Positions 1 through 9,991 are shown, counted from the stretch's first letter. The stretch is 64,000 nucleotides of DNA from Alteromonas macleodii ATCC 27126 (GCF_000172635.2 NC_018632.1:3162001-3226000); one strand, 5' to 3'. Notes: generated by a model from the letters alone, not told the origin. Numbers and translations: made by a program.

Positions 1-575
1 AAAAATGGCGTATTCACCATACCAGGGCAGATAGTTGTACAGCGGCCGCCCCACTCGCGCATTTCTTCTGCGAGGTTCTGACCGAAACCATAAGCAAACC
101 ACTTACTTGCCCCATATACAGAGCCTTTCAGGGCTATTCGACCGGCGACCGAAGACGTAATAATGAAGTGGCCTTGCGTATCGCGCAGGTACGGCAATCC
201 GGCTTTTGCAGTATAAAGCAGTCCATTTACGTTTGCGCCCAGCATGCCATCCCAGTCATCTACGTCCCCCTTTTCAATGCCGGCGGCTTTCGCGCCACGC
301 CCGGCATTAGCGAAGATGCCGTCAATGCGACCGAAATGTTCGCTCACCTTTTTAAACGCCGTATCGACATCTTTAAAGTCGCTAACGTCAGTTTTTACAG
401 CGAACGCAACATCATTGCCAAACTCTTCGACTAAGGCACGCAATTTGTCCTCACTTCTTGCTAAAAGGGCAACATTAAAACCGTTATTTACCAGTTGCTT
501 TGCTGTTTCTTTGCCAATGCCGCTGGAAGCTCCCGTTATCGCGATAACCTTTTTATCTGTAGCTGAGGTGGACAT
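1..575 (-). CDS. SDR family oxidoreductase (partial, C-terminus outside window)
   Basis: This is a short-chain dehydrogenase/reductase running off the left edge. The N-terminal Rossmann motif TGASSGIG (about residues 15-22), the NAG motif after the fourth strand, and the catalytic YGASK (YxxxK) are all visible, so it should be an NAD(P)H-dependent cytoplasmic oxidoreductase. The substrate cannot be told from sequence. The start at 575 is supported by AAGGAGG eight bases upstream. The next gene upstream on the same strand, a DJ-1/PfpI protein, ends only 14 bases before it, so the two are probably co-transcribed. The pairing suggests a role in carbonyl or oxidative stress, but that is inference. 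Confidence 0.85.
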   Translation of the reverse strand, partial: MSTSATDKKVIAITGASSGIGKETAKQLVNNGFNVALLARSEDKLRALVEEFGNDVAFAVKTDVSDFKDVDTAFKKVSEHFGRIDGIFANAGRGAKAAGIEKGDVDDWDGMLGANVNGLLYTAKAGLPYLRDTQGHFIITSSVAGRIALKGSVYGASKWFAYGFGQNLAEEMREWGGRCTTICPGMVNTPF

Positions 576-589
576 ACACTTCCTCCTTC

Positions 590-1144
590 TTACTGGGCAA
601 CCAATTCACTAATTTTGCTTACGAAAGCTGGAATATCATCTGGGTTTCTACTGGTCACCAGTTTTGAATGGGTCACCACTTCCTCATCAACCCAGGTCGC
701 ACCAGCATTTTTGAGATCTGTTTGGATACTAGGAAACGAAGTGAGTGTTGCACCTTTCGCTAACCCAGACTCCACCAGCAACCATGGACCATGACAGATA
801 GCACCTATAGCTTTAATACTTGCCGCGCTGTTTGCACTTTTGATGAAGGCAACAGCATCTTCGTTGGTACGCAGCACATCGGGATTGATTTGACCGCCAG
901 GTAGCACAAGGGCATCGTAATCTTGAGGGTTTACAGACGTAACTTGTTTATCAACGTTAATTTCTTTTCCCCAGTTGTCTTCGTCCCATGCTTTAATGGT
1001 CGTCTGATCATCAATAGATAGCACATCAACTTCAGCACCTTGCTCAATAAACTTGTCTCTTGGTTGAATCAACTCGCTTTGCTCAAAACCATTGGTTGCC
1101 AAAATAGCGATTTTTTTGCCTTTAAGGTTTTGGGTGTTGCTCAT
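590..1144 (-). CDS. DJ-1/PfpI family protein (type 1 glutamine amidotransferase-like)
   Basis: This 184-residue protein of the DJ-1/PfpI superfamily has the nucleophile elbow AIGAICHGPWLL with its conserved Cys and following His, and the family N-terminus KKIAILATNGFEQSEL. Relatives (YhbO, YraA, PfpI) are described as general stress proteins, with protease, chaperone or deglycase activity claimed. An upstream in-frame start at 1201 would add 19 residues. I prefer 1144 because AGGAGAG lies at the right distance before it and the protein then begins at the usual family position. It is probably in an operon with the downstream SDR gene. Confidence 0.85.
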   Translation of the reverse strand: MSNTQNLKGKKIAILATNGFEQSELIQPRDKFIEQGAEVDVLSIDDQTTIKAWDEDNWGKEINVDKQVTSVNPQDYDALVLPGGQINPDVLRTNEDAVAFIKSANSAASIKAIGAICHGPWLLVESGLAKGATLTSFPSIQTDLKNAGATWVDEEVVTHSKLVTSRNPDDIPAFVSKISELVAQ

Positions 1145-1542
1145 AGTGTTCTCTCCTTTTGAAAGACGAAATGTAAAGCTAGTAAAAACAGGGGTCGCCA
1201 CACGACAGGAATAACTGTCCGCCTACCACCTTTAGCAAATCACATCAGGTGAACGCGTTAGTTTGTGCATGGCATAACCTAGCTCTTACTATCTAGCTAA
1301 GATGCTATTGAAGGTGCAAATTACAAACCACCCAAACTGGGAAGCGCAAACCATTGATTCAATTAGAATAAATGCAATACCAACAATTTCACCACCATTG
1401 ATAGCCACGCACATATTCAGATTTTGTGAACGATTTACAGAGCTTGTTTCTCGCTTCTTTTTTAAGGTGATGTAAGCCGACAGCGAAATTTCCATGTATC
1501 AAGCTTTAAGAGTTTTATTGTTTAGGCAAGGCATGAGGACAC
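1145..1542. other. Intergenic region between divergent genes
   Basis: About 400 bases separate the divergent PfpI and BrkB genes. A 68-codon minus-strand open frame (1289-1495) lies here but has no recognisable domain and no convincing ribosome site. I see no clear repeat. Both promoters presumably lie within it. Confidence 0.5.
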
Positions 1543-2496
1543 ATGAGCAAGGAACGTTTTAACCACGCTAAATCTGCATTCGAGCTTTCTTTGAAAAGTT
1601 GGTGGAGTATTTCAAAGCGTATTTTCACTAGCCTGCAAAAAGACAACATTCCTCTTATTTCCGCTGGCGTTGCCTTTTACTGCTTGCTGGCTATCTTCCC
1701 CTTACTAGGGGCAACCATTGCCTTGTATGGCCTTGTTGTATCACCCGACGAACTACAAAGTCATATGGCATTGCTGGTAAATGTAGTACCAAATGACAGT
1801 CGCTACATTATTGAAGAACAGCTTAAAAATTTAACCGAGAAGTCGAATACTGCATTAGGCTGGAGTTTTTTATTTACTCTGCTCTTATCACTGTGGAGCA
1901 GCAGCAAAGGCGCTAACGCTCTGATAAAGGCATGCAACATTACCTATAGCGAGGCGGAAGGAAGAGGGTTTCTTAAAGGTATCCTGGCACGCATTACGTG
2001 CACCATATTTATGATCCTTACTGTAATTGTGTCCCTTGCCTGCATCACTATTTTACCCGAGGCAATAAGCTGGATGACGTCAAATGCCCTTAGTACCGAG
2101 CAAGCCATGTGGGTGACTTGGCCGGTGATGCTGGCCCTATTTAATATTGCGCTCTCTGCCTTATATCGTTATGCGCCTCACCGAAGAGAAGCCCAGTGGC
2201 GCTGGGTGACGCCGGGTTCAGTTTTTGCCACGTTATTATGGGTAGTAGCCTCGTATGGCTTTTCGATATACCTCAATGAATTTGGAAGTTACAACAAAAC
2301 CTACGGCTCCGTTGGGGGAATTATTATCTTGCTCATGTGGTTGTATTTAACCGCGTATATCATTCTAATTGGTGCAGAGGTGAACTCGTCGATAGAGCTC
2401 CAAACTACTGCAGACAGTACGGTGGGTGAAGACAGACCCATGGGCGAAAGAAATGCATTTGTGGCAGATCATACACCGGATGATTTAAGGCACTAA
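1543..2496 (+). CDS. YihY/BrkB family inner-membrane protein
   Basis: This 317-residue polytopic protein belongs to the YihY/virulence factor BrkB family (formerly mis-annotated as RNase BN). About six membrane segments are visible, near residues 38-65, 105-120, 150-170, 190-212, 225-245 and 257-278. The family signature is present: the AGVAFY stretch near residue 40 and the late block with YNKTYGSVGG followed by a hydrophobic run ending GAEVN. The molecular function of the family is unsettled. The gene stands alone, with flanking genes either divergent or about 160 bases away. Confidence 0.88.
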   Translation: MSKERFNHAKSAFELSLKSWWSISKRIFTSLQKDNIPLISAGVAFYCLLAIFPLLGATIALYGLVVSPDELQSHMALLVNVVPNDSRYIIEEQLKNLTEKSNTALGWSFLFTLLLSLWSSSKGANALIKACNITYSEAEGRGFLKGILARITCTIFMILTVIVSLACITILPEAISWMTSNALSTEQAMWVTWPVMLALFNIALSALYRYAPHRREAQWRWVTPGSVFATLLWVVASYGFSIYLNEFGSYNKTYGSVGGIIILLMWLYLTAYIILIGAEVNSSIELQTTADSTVGEDRPMGERNAFVADHTPDDLRH

Positions 2497-2658
2497 TGCT
2501 TAAACTATCTGAGGCGTATGCACTATCTAGCAGCGCCTTCCTCACCATCAATTTTTAGCATCTTTACGAGCATTTCTTTTCATTTTACCTATATCAGAAT
2601 TTGCCTCATATTCGCGCCGCGAAATTATCTTCTCTTTCCTCTGATGTAAGGCATTACC

Positions 2659-3819
2659 TTGGACAACACCTTAATTCCGCCAGCCAAAGCGCGAATCTCT
2701 GTTCCCGTTATTGCGCTGGGTATGTACGCAGTTGCGTCTGGCTATTTGATGAGTCTGATCCCACTAATGCTCAGCCATTACAACCTAGACACGGCTATCG
2801 CCAGTTGGCTTGCCAGTAGCTTTTACGCAGGATTACTTGTAGGTGCCCTTACCATTGAACCGCTGGTCACCCGCATTGGGTACAAGCACGGTTTTGCACT
2901 GTGTTTAGGCATCCTTGTACTTACTATCGCAGTAATGCCTTTGTTTGCTCACACCGCGGTTTGGCTTGTGGCTCGGTTAGTGGCTGGCGTTGCTGTAGCA
3001 GGTGTATTTGTTATCGTAGAGTCGTGGCTTTTACACGGCGACGAAGCCGATAGAGCCAAACGTTTAGGCTTGTACATGGGCGCACTGTACGGGGGAAGCT
3101 CTTTAGGTCAGTTAGGTATTGGCGCTATTGGCGTAGGCGGCATGCTTCCTTTTGCTGCCATTTTCACCATGTTGATTTTAGCCATTGGCGTACTTTTGTT
3201 TGCAAAGAGCGAGCAGCCTGAAGCTTCCCACAGTACGCCACTGTCGCTAAAGCAAATATCGAAACTAAATCATGCCGCAATTATTGGTTGCATAGTGTCA
3301 GGCTTAACCCTAGGTGCCATTTACGGCTTAATGCCCCTTGAACTATTAAACCGCGGCATTGCTCATGACGATTTGGGTAGCTTAATGGCCTTAATTATTT
3401 TAGGCGCTATGGCAGTTCAACCTCTAATTCCTGCGTTATCCAAGTACTTAGGCCGCACGTTACTCATGGCGCTATTTTGTTTACTGGGTGTCGCCGCCAT
3501 AACATTAACCGCAGCGGTTAGTGGTATTTACGCTTTGGGAGCAGGTCTGTTTCTATTAGGGATGGCAATATTTGCCCTATACCCAGTGGCAATAAATCTC
3601 GCCTGCGACAAACTCGATGCTAGCTTCATTGTATGCGCCACACAGGTCATGCTTTTCAGCTACAGCGTGGGTTCAGTAGTAGGCCCACTCATTGCCGATA
3701 ACTTTTTAGTAGGCCCTCAAGGATTGATGGGCTACTTATTTGGGTGCTTACTTGCTACCAGTATTTATATGTTGATAGCCAGTGTTAAAACGAAAGGTCG
3801 TGCTATGGCAGGCGAGTAG
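2659..3819 (+). CDS. MFS transporter, YcaD-like
   Basis: This 386-residue protein has about twelve hydrophobic segments and resembles the YcaD-type subgroup of the major facilitator superfamily. The block VIVESWLLHGDEADRAKRLG, followed by a glycine-rich helix, is typical of that subgroup. The substrate is unknown. Translation is assigned to a TTG codon with GTAAGG upstream, because the first in-frame ATG lies inside the first membrane helix. The 3' end carries a GGCGAGT/ACTCGCC hairpin (3811-3829) overlapping the stop, shared with the convergent gene. Confidence 0.82.
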   Translation: MDNTLIPPAKARISVPVIALGMYAVASGYLMSLIPLMLSHYNLDTAIASWLASSFYAGLLVGALTIEPLVTRIGYKHGFALCLGILVLTIAVMPLFAHTAVWLVARLVAGVAVAGVFVIVESWLLHGDEADRAKRLGLYMGALYGGSSLGQLGIGAIGVGGMLPFAAIFTMLILAIGVLLFAKSEQPEASHSTPLSLKQISKLNHAAIIGCIVSGLTLGAIYGLMPLELLNRGIAHDDLGSLMALIILGAMAVQPLIPALSKYLGRTLLMALFCLLGVAAITLTAAVSGIYALGAGLFLLGMAIFALYPVAINLACDKLDASFIVCATQVMLFSYSVGSVVGPLIADNFLVGPQGLMGYLFGCLLATSIYMLIASVKTKGRAMAGE

Positions 3820-3847
3820 CTCACTCGCCTTGTCCATCTTACTGCCC

Positions 3848-5290
3848 CTATTCTGGGGCAGATTCAAAATACGACACCTTATCGCTTCCCTTTCGCGACA
3901 CTTTCAGCCGCTTTTTACCGCTTACTGTTTCAAGAGAAAGTCGGTTTGGATAACCTTCCACACCAAATTCTCCGTCACCAAGGTAAACAAGCTCCCCACT
4001 TTCGATATGACTCCACAGCAACAGCCTTCCTTGGTAGAAAAGCTGGTTATTCTGCTTGCTGATTTCGATGGTTTCTCCAAAGCCTGCAAGATATTTACCT
4101 TCAAAGTCATTTAACAGTTCAAGGGGAACCTGTTGCTTTACCACGGGCAAGCTTTTCTTCCAGTCGAGCTTTTCCATAACCGTTGCAATAACTGTTTCAA
4201 TAACCGGAATTCGAGCAGGGTTGCCGCCGTTACCGAATATAGCGATACCTCTACCATCGCGCATTGTGCCCATGATTTGCCCTCCTGTTCCTGTGTTTGA
4301 ACCACCATGAGAGAACCACTCTAGGTTGCCTTTAGCCTCAAGACGCATCCAGCCTAACCCCCAACCACCTACAACATCGAGGGTTTCAATTTGAGTAGTA
4401 TTACGCGCCACTGCTTGCGAGATTACCTTTGTCTCATCGCCATTTAGTGCTCTTTGCATTTCGATAATCAATGTTGCCATATCAAGAGCATTACTCCACA
4501 TTCCCGAAGGCGCAATTTGCGGGCAAATTGGATATCCAGATTGGATCACGCTCAAATCGTCGTGATGAACACTTGCCACATTTTGCAAAAATATCGGGCT
4601 GTCAGGTTGATACATTGTGGTGTTAACCATGTTAAGCGGCTTAAACAGCATTTCTTCTGCTAATTCAGGCAATGTCTTTCCAGTTAGATCTTCCAGCGCA
4701 ATTTGCACAATAACGTAGCCACCGCCGCTATACGACCAACTTTCACCAGGCTTAAATGCTAAGCTAATGGGCGAGTCATAACGAGGCACGTTTACTCCGT
4801 TTAGGCTATCGATAGCCGTTGGCACAGCGTCTCCTTTATAAAAGTCAGCAAACCCACTTTGTGTGGTGCCCGCAGTGTGGCTGAGCAACCGACGAAAAGT
4901 AATTTCCTCTGGGTTGGGAAACTGCTCTTTTTGCAGTGTCCAACGGGTGAGATACTTAGCTACAGAGTCGTCTAAACTAAGCTTGCCTTGCTCTTCGAGC
5001 ATAGCCGCTAGTAGCGCGGTAACCGGCTTGGAAATAGAAGCGGTAGAAAAGGCCGTTGACTGGTTAATAGAATCACCTGAACCGAACACCTTTTCCCCAG
5101 CTGTGGCGGAATAGACAACATTGAAGTCGTCGATTACCGCGACGCTTACGCCACTTAATTTGTATTCTTTTAAGAGCTCGTTGAGTTCTGCTTGAGACAA
5201 CAGTTGGTTGTCATTTGCGTGGGCTATTTCAAGTGGCGCATACCACAAAAGTAAAAGGGTAAAGGCTACTAGTTTATTAATGGGTGTCAT
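3848..5290 (-). CDS. Serine hydrolase, class C beta-lactamase fold (periplasmic)
   Basis: This 480-residue protein belongs to the beta-lactamase/penicillin-binding-protein-like serine hydrolase family. A signal peptide (about residues 1-25, ending AHA) directs it to the periplasm. The catalytic SxxK is S85-ISK-K88, the YxN-like motif is Y187-SG, and the third motif region reads HGGSNTG. The LLSHTAGTT block is typical of EstB/AmpC-like esterases and peptidases. A C-terminal extension of roughly 100 residues resembles the beta-barrel domain found in such hydrolases. It might be an esterase, D-aminopeptidase or cell-wall hydrolase. A related lipoprotein is encoded at 51212-52729. Confidence 0.87.
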   Translation of the reverse strand: MTPINKLVAFTLLLLWYAPLEIAHANDNQLLSQAELNELLKEYKLSGVSVAVIDDFNVVYSATAGEKVFGSGDSINQSTAFSTASISKPVTALLAAMLEEQGKLSLDDSVAKYLTRWTLQKEQFPNPEEITFRRLLSHTAGTTQSGFADFYKGDAVPTAIDSLNGVNVPRYDSPISLAFKPGESWSYSGGGYVIVQIALEDLTGKTLPELAEEMLFKPLNMVNTTMYQPDSPIFLQNVASVHHDDLSVIQSGYPICPQIAPSGMWSNALDMATLIIEMQRALNGDETKVISQAVARNTTQIETLDVVGGWGLGWMRLEAKGNLEWFSHGGSNTGTGGQIMGTMRDGRGIAIFGNGGNPARIPVIETVIATVMEKLDWKKSLPVVKQQVPLELLNDFEGKYLAGFGETIEISKQNNQLFYQGRLLLWSHIESGELVYLGDGEFGVEGYPNRLSLETVSGKKRLKVSRKGSDKVSYFESAPE

Positions 5291-5470
5291 AAATTACTCT
5301 CCGTATAAATTTCAGCCAAATGTAGCGTCAATTATTCGGTTTACGGCAACCTATTTCCTGAACTGCATCAGGCATTCCCCAAGTGCATTACTTCGACTTC
5401 ATTAACAGTTAAAAACTGTGTACTGTGTACTGTGTTAACAATAACAACAAACAACACGCCCTAACTTCCC

Positions 5471-7357
5471 GTGCAAAAACTCAATTGGTTCTACTTAATG
5501 CTTATGACAATGCTCATTTGGGGCGTTGTACTTTTGCACGAACAGCCCCCCCATTCACCGACATTTCCTTCTCAGGTCAGCATCCTCTATTCTGGGCAAG
5601 AGGAAGTACCAGCGGAGAACGACCCTCGATGGCGGGCTCATTCCCAGTCGGATATCGAACTGTCTAATGAAGTAAGGTGGCTCAAGTTCACACTTGCGTT
5701 CAACGCAACATCAAATGGGTCACAAGGTGTGCAACAAACCGAGAGTGCGCCTAAAGGCTTGTTTGTTTCTATACTTGGCGCGTTTTCTGTTTATTTGAAC
5801 GGTTATCACATTGGTGATAACGGTATGCCTGCAACAGCCGAGAGCAAAGAATTGCCAGGTGAAATAGACAGTATATTCATACTACCTACACAGCACCTGA
5901 ATACTGGTGATAACACGGTGATGGTAAGGCTGAGCAGCGAATTTCGTCCAGATACCGCGCAAAGTAGTGGATTTTGGGTATTTGCAGACGACTTCGAAAC
6001 TCTTGCCGCCATTAATGAGTGGCGTATACGATTACCCTTAATGATGCTAAGTGGCTTGGTTCTTGTCGCCATGTATTCATTTGTGGTGTACTTTTCATCG
6101 CTCAAAGAGCCTGCATACCTGTGGTTTAGCTGCCTATGCACCATGCTGATTCTATTAATCTTGGCCGAGTCATGGCGAGGTCTATTCGGTTACAGCTACC
6201 AGTGGCACATCCTTAGAATGGAAATCGTCCTTGGGTTAACCCTTGTTATCAGCCTGGTGCTACCGCTCTTTTTCCTGTCTTTCTTCCGCTATTCAAAAAC
6301 TTGGTTTATCAGTACCTTGCTTGTGTTGGTTATGGCTAGTTGTGAGGTACTGTTATATTTCGATGGTTACGATTACCGCAGCTTTTTGTTGTTCAGTGTG
6401 TCTTTGCTCATTAGCTTTATTATTGGTGTGGCCAGTATTTATAAACGGAAGAAGTACGCGTGGTTAATGACCATGGGAATAGCGGTATTTGTTTCACCCG
6501 TTCTCATAAACCGTTTTTCGTTTATGGACCAATATTTCTTTGTTTCGTTTAGTGGCTTAGCGCTTTTATTACTACTCGTGCTAAGCCAAACCCATGCTGA
6601 GAGGCAGCGTGCACTTACGCAGTCAACGCTTACCACTCAGCGTCTGCAGCTTGAGCTTATAAAAAAACAGCTACAGCCTCACTTTATTCTCAATACCCTA
6701 ACGGCAATTGAAGAGTGGATTGAAATCGCCCCTAAAGAAGCCATTGGGTTTATTCAGGCGCTAGCATCGGAGTTTCGCCAAATGGCCAGCTTAAGCGATA
6801 GAGCCTTAATTGCTTTACAGCAGGAAGTCGCCCTTTGTGAAAGTCACCTTAAAATTATGGGATACCGCTTCGACGCCCACTTTTCACTGCAAAAGCCGGA
6901 GATGTCAGAAAACAAAGGGCAGCAGCTTATTCCTCCCGGAGTATTACTCACCCTCATAGAAAATGCGTTTAGCCACAACAGATACGGCTCGGGAGAGTAT
7001 CAATTTAGTCTTAGCTTTTCTGAACAACAAGAGGATGAAGCACAGGGTGTGTCCGTAGAGAATGCCAAGCATGATAAGAATAAAAGACCTTCAACTACCT
7101 TGCTGTTTAAAGCTCAGCTTACTCAACACTATTCTTACCAGACATCAGCATTAGAGAATAAAGAAGGAACCGGTGTTGGCACCAAGTACATTAAAGCCCG
7201 GCTCACAGAAGCGTTTGGTAATAACTGGAAGCTAGTGGAATTTATTGAAGATAAGTATTGGGTAACTAAGCTCACATTTCCAACAACGTTCGTTTCGGGT
7301 GAGCAAAGTAACGCGCACGCCGAGCAGACCGAACAAATCACCTTACAAACGCTATGA
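5471..7357 (+). CDS. LytS-type sensor histidine kinase (7TM, His_kinase family)
   Basis: This 628-residue membrane sensor kinase has three parts. Residues about 30-180 are a periplasmic domain after an N-terminal membrane anchor. Residues about 190-375 hold a run of roughly seven membrane helices. The cytoplasmic kinase has the LytS/YehU-type H-box QLQPHFILN (about residue 400) and an N-box ENAFSHN. The next gene, a LytTR response regulator, overlaps by four bases (ATGA), so the two form one two-component system. The GTG start is the frame's upstream limit and has no clear Shine-Dalgarno; an ATG nine codons later is equally possible. The stimulus is unknown. Confidence 0.88.
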   Translation: MQKLNWFYLMLMTMLIWGVVLLHEQPPHSPTFPSQVSILYSGQEEVPAENDPRWRAHSQSDIELSNEVRWLKFTLAFNATSNGSQGVQQTESAPKGLFVSILGAFSVYLNGYHIGDNGMPATAESKELPGEIDSIFILPTQHLNTGDNTVMVRLSSEFRPDTAQSSGFWVFADDFETLAAINEWRIRLPLMMLSGLVLVAMYSFVVYFSSLKEPAYLWFSCLCTMLILLILAESWRGLFGYSYQWHILRMEIVLGLTLVISLVLPLFFLSFFRYSKTWFISTLLVLVMASCEVLLYFDGYDYRSFLLFSVSLLISFIIGVASIYKRKKYAWLMTMGIAVFVSPVLINRFSFMDQYFFVSFSGLALLLLLVLSQTHAERQRALTQSTLTTQRLQLELIKKQLQPHFILNTLTAIEEWIEIAPKEAIGFIQALASEFRQMASLSDRALIALQQEVALCESHLKIMGYRFDAHFSLQKPEMSENKGQQLIPPGVLLTLIENAFSHNRYGSGEYQFSLSFSEQQEDEAQGVSVENAKHDKNKRPSTTLLFKAQLTQHYSYQTSALENKEGTGVGTKYIKARLTEAFGNNWKLVEFIEDKYWVTKLTFPTTFVSGEQSNAHAEQTEQITLQTL

Positions 7358-8049
7358 TGAATATTACCCTAGTAGAAGATGAACCCATGGTTGCCAAACG
7401 ACTTGCTCGTTTTATCGACCAGTGTACCGACGATAAAACCACTATTCATCGCTTTTCCAACCTCGATGATGCAGAAGAGCATTTGTCTAACCGCGACACA
7501 GACTTGCTCTTTCTAGATTTGAATTTGCATGGAAAAGACGGTTTTTCATTAATTCATCAACAGCTTGCCGCCCCTTATCACACCGTGGTGGTTTCAGCGA
7601 ATACCGACAGGGCTTTAGAAGCGTTTGAGCTTGGCGTACTTGATTTTATTGGTAAGCCATTTACTCAAGAAAGAATAAGTAAAGCAATAGAACGCTTTTC
7701 TCTGCATCAATTTAAGGGCCAATGTCAGCGGTTGTCATATCGCAAAAACAATGTGCTCTGCTTTCTTCAAGTTGATGATATTCAATTCATTCAAGCCGCA
7801 GGGCACTACAGTGAAATAACCACTAAAGACAATCAAACCATATTGCATGACAAGCACTTAGACAGGTTAATGCAAATTCTACCTCAAGGATTTATGCGAG
7901 TTCATCGCTCTTATGCGTTACCTCTTAATGAAGTTAAGCATATCGAACAACACTCAGGTGCGAAGTACATTGCACATCTGCACTCTGGCGCGAGTGTTCC
8001 AGTAGGAAGAACTAAATTCAATACGCTGGTTGATGCTCTGGGCAGCTAA
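7354..8049 (+). CDS. LytTR-family response regulator
   Basis: This 231-residue response regulator has a receiver domain (residues about 1-120) with acidic pocket ED near residues 8-9, phospho-acceptor D55 in LLFLDLNLHG and the GKP lysine near residue 107. A LytTR DNA-binding domain follows (about 130-228), recognisable by the block FIQAAGHYSEI and the HRSYALPLNEV segment. It is the partner of the overlapping LytS-type kinase. Two ATG codons (7354 and 7357) are possible starts; the first gives the coupled ATGA overlap. LytTR proteins bind pairs of short direct repeats, which I could not identify here. Confidence 0.92.
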   Translation: MMNITLVEDEPMVAKRLARFIDQCTDDKTTIHRFSNLDDAEEHLSNRDTDLLFLDLNLHGKDGFSLIHQQLAAPYHTVVVSANTDRALEAFELGVLDFIGKPFTQERISKAIERFSLHQFKGQCQRLSYRKNNVLCFLQVDDIQFIQAAGHYSEITTKDNQTILHDKHLDRLMQILPQGFMRVHRSYALPLNEVKHIEQHSGAKYIAHLHSGASVPVGRTKFNTLVDALGS

Positions 8050-8054
8050 GACTT

Positions 8055-9002
8055 CTAAACTGTGCGTAAGCGTTGAATATCTTTTTGAGGCGGCATGCCA
8101 AACAATCGGCTGTATTCTCGGCTAAATTGAGATGCACTTTCATAGCCAACCAATGAGCTTGCTTGTGTTGCGTCCAAACCGTTCATCAGCATTTGATCCC
8201 TTGCTTCTTGTAATCTTAGTGTCTTTTGATATTGCAAAGGGCTGGTACCAGTAAGTGCTCGAAAGCGCTGCCTGAAAGTAGAGGCACTCATGTGGGCTTG
8301 ATCCGCCAATGCGTCCATTCCCACTGACTGAGTAAAATTCTGTTTTAACCACGTCACCACTTTTAAAATATGTGCATTTGGCGCGCCTGACGACACAAGG
8401 TGGCGAAGGTGCAATCCGTGTGGTCCATCAAGTAAACGAATAACAATTTCTTTTTCAACCAATGGGTAAAGGCTATCCAAAAACTTTCCCTGGGCACACA
8501 TTTTAATAAGGCGACCTAGAGCGTCGTACAAGCCTTCATCCACATCTTGTGTCGATATTGGTTGATATCGAATATCTCTTGGCGGTTTTGACAGATTAAG
8601 CTCGGCGCAAACTTGCAGAATGAGGGTATAGTCTAACTTCAGAACCAGCGCTACAAAGGGGTTGTGCCTCGTCGCTTCTGACACATGAGAAATTACCGGC
8701 AAATCAAAGGTAGTTAGCATAGATTGGCCAGCAGTTGACTCATGGAGCTGGTCTTCATAGGAAAGGAGCTTTGCCCCTTGCAAAACGACCGCTAGGCTAA
8801 GCGTATAAATACAGTGTAAAGGCTCTGTCGGCGCATTTCTTACGTGAAGGGTAAGGCCTGAAATCGGCGTTTCGTGGTCTCCCTCTTTTCGACTGTAGTC
8901 CAGCACCATTTCACTTAACGCTTTTTTCGCATCACTGATTGGAAAAAACACCGTTCGATCTCCCACAAGCATTACTTCGAAAAGAAAAGGATTAAACAAC
9001 AA
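8055..9002 (-). CDS. AraC-family transcriptional regulator
   Basis: This 315-residue protein has an AraC_N-type ligand-binding domain (residues about 20-180) and a C-terminal double helix-turn-helix (about 215-312), including the conserved MSASTFRQRFRALTGTSPLQ and the second helix-turn-helix SQFSREYSRLFG. A TTG start at 9002 is preceded by GAAGGG at suitable spacing; an ATG ten codons later has no ribosome site. Two alpha/beta hydrolases follow upstream on the same strand, starting 57 bases away, and are likely targets or operon partners. Members of this subgroup often control nearby oxidoreductases or hydrolases. Confidence 0.87.
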   Translation of the reverse strand: MLFNPFLFEVMLVGDRTVFFPISDAKKALSEMVLDYSRKEGDHETPISGLTLHVRNAPTEPLHCIYTLSLAVVLQGAKLLSYEDQLHESTAGQSMLTTFDLPVISHVSEATRHNPFVALVLKLDYTLILQVCAELNLSKPPRDIRYQPISTQDVDEGLYDALGRLIKMCAQGKFLDSLYPLVEKEIVIRLLDGPHGLHLRHLVSSGAPNAHILKVVTWLKQNFTQSVGMDALADQAHMSASTFRQRFRALTGTSPLQYQKTLRLQEARDQMLMNGLDATQASSLVGYESASQFSREYSRLFGMPPQKDIQRLRTV

Positions 9003-9058
9003 TTACGCCCTTCGGCTGTATGCCTTGGGCGCAAGTTATCATCACTTATTCTTAGTTA

Positions 9059-9991
9059 CTAACCTACATGTTCTTTGAAGAAAGGTACAATTTGCGCCAT
9101 GGCCAGCCCAACAGGTTCACTTTTATCATAAAGGTCGTAATGGGACCAATCTTCTAATTCAACCAATTGGCGATCTTTAGATGCCACTGCGCGCCCGTAT
9201 ATTTCCATGCCGTCACGGTAGGCACCAAATGCCCCAACCTTCTGACCAATAACTGCCATTACGGGTTGCGTCATAAGGGTCTCTGCAAAAGAAAATGCGT
9301 CCCACGCCAGTGTCTTTTGCGCATGAGAAAACAACATTCTTGTAGCGCCACCCGGCTGTTGGCCTCGCGGGGTTTTGTAGTATTCAGTTGCTTCATAAAC
9401 ATCGCGTTCCGTCATTCCATTGTCTTTGGCTTCAGCGAGACTTGCAGGGAGCAGTTCATTTACCAGTCGCTCACCGCCTCGGGCTTCTGCAGTTCGCTGT
9501 GCAGCCATACCCTCTAACGCACCAATGGGGTTATACATGCTAAAGCCTTCTCGAAAGAGTCGACCAATGTTGACAGGTGTGATCCCCACTACGGCTTTGA
9601 TTCGCTTTTCAGTTAAAGCAGCATTTAAAACATAGCCACCACCACCGCACACACCGATGCCTGCAATTTTTTCCGCGTCAACGTAAGGCAAGGTAACCGC
9701 ATAATCAATGACTCGACTCACATCCTCTACCCGTTGGGTGGGATCTTCCACAAAGCGAGGTTCACCTCCAGACTCCCCTTGAAAACTTGCGTCAAACGCA
9801 ATGACTACATAGCCTGCTTCTGCAAGTGCCTTCCCATAAGTAGCGCTTGATGTCTGCTCTTTACAACTACCAAATGGATGTACACTAATGACTGTCGGGT
9901 ATTGTTTAGCCTCGTCAAAATTGGGTGGCGTTAGAATAAGGGTTGAAATATCCCATGCCATGTCTGAGTTTCTAAAACTGACCTTTTTCAT
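9059..9991 (-). CDS. Alpha/beta hydrolase with Cys nucleophile (dienelactone-hydrolase-like)
   Basis: This 310-residue cytoplasmic alpha/beta hydrolase resembles the YcjY/dienelactone hydrolase group. The nucleophile elbow reads GVCGGGG, so the nucleophile would be Cys rather than Ser. The strand-helix block VISVHPFGSCKEQ forms the oxyanion region, and the catalytic His is in DWSHYDLYD near the C-terminus. A strong AAGGAG precedes the ATG at 9991. It is a paralogue of the next gene upstream and lies 82 bases from it on the same strand. The substrate is unknown. Confidence 0.85.
   Translation of the reverse strand: MKKVSFRNSDMAWDISTLILTPPNFDEAKQYPTVISVHPFGSCKEQTSSATYGKALAEAGYVVIAFDASFQGESGGEPRFVEDPTQRVEDVSRVIDYAVTLPYVDAEKIAGIGVCGGGGYVLNAALTEKRIKAVVGITPVNIGRLFREGFSMYNPIGALEGMAAQRTAEARGGERLVNELLPASLAEAKDNGMTERDVYEATEYYKTPRGQQPGGATRMLFSHAQKTLAWDAFSFAETLMTQPVMAVIGQKVGAFGAYRDGMEIYGRAVASKDRQLVELEDWSHYDLYDKSEPVGLAMAQIVPFFKEHVG

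Noticed and set aside
1289..1495. 68-codon minus-strand open frame in the PfpI/BrkB spacer
   Set aside because: No domain, no ribosome site, composition like non-coding DNA.
2601..2819. 72-codon frame overlapping the start of the YcaD-like transporter
   Set aside because: Overlaps a clear membrane-protein gene in another frame and has no domain.
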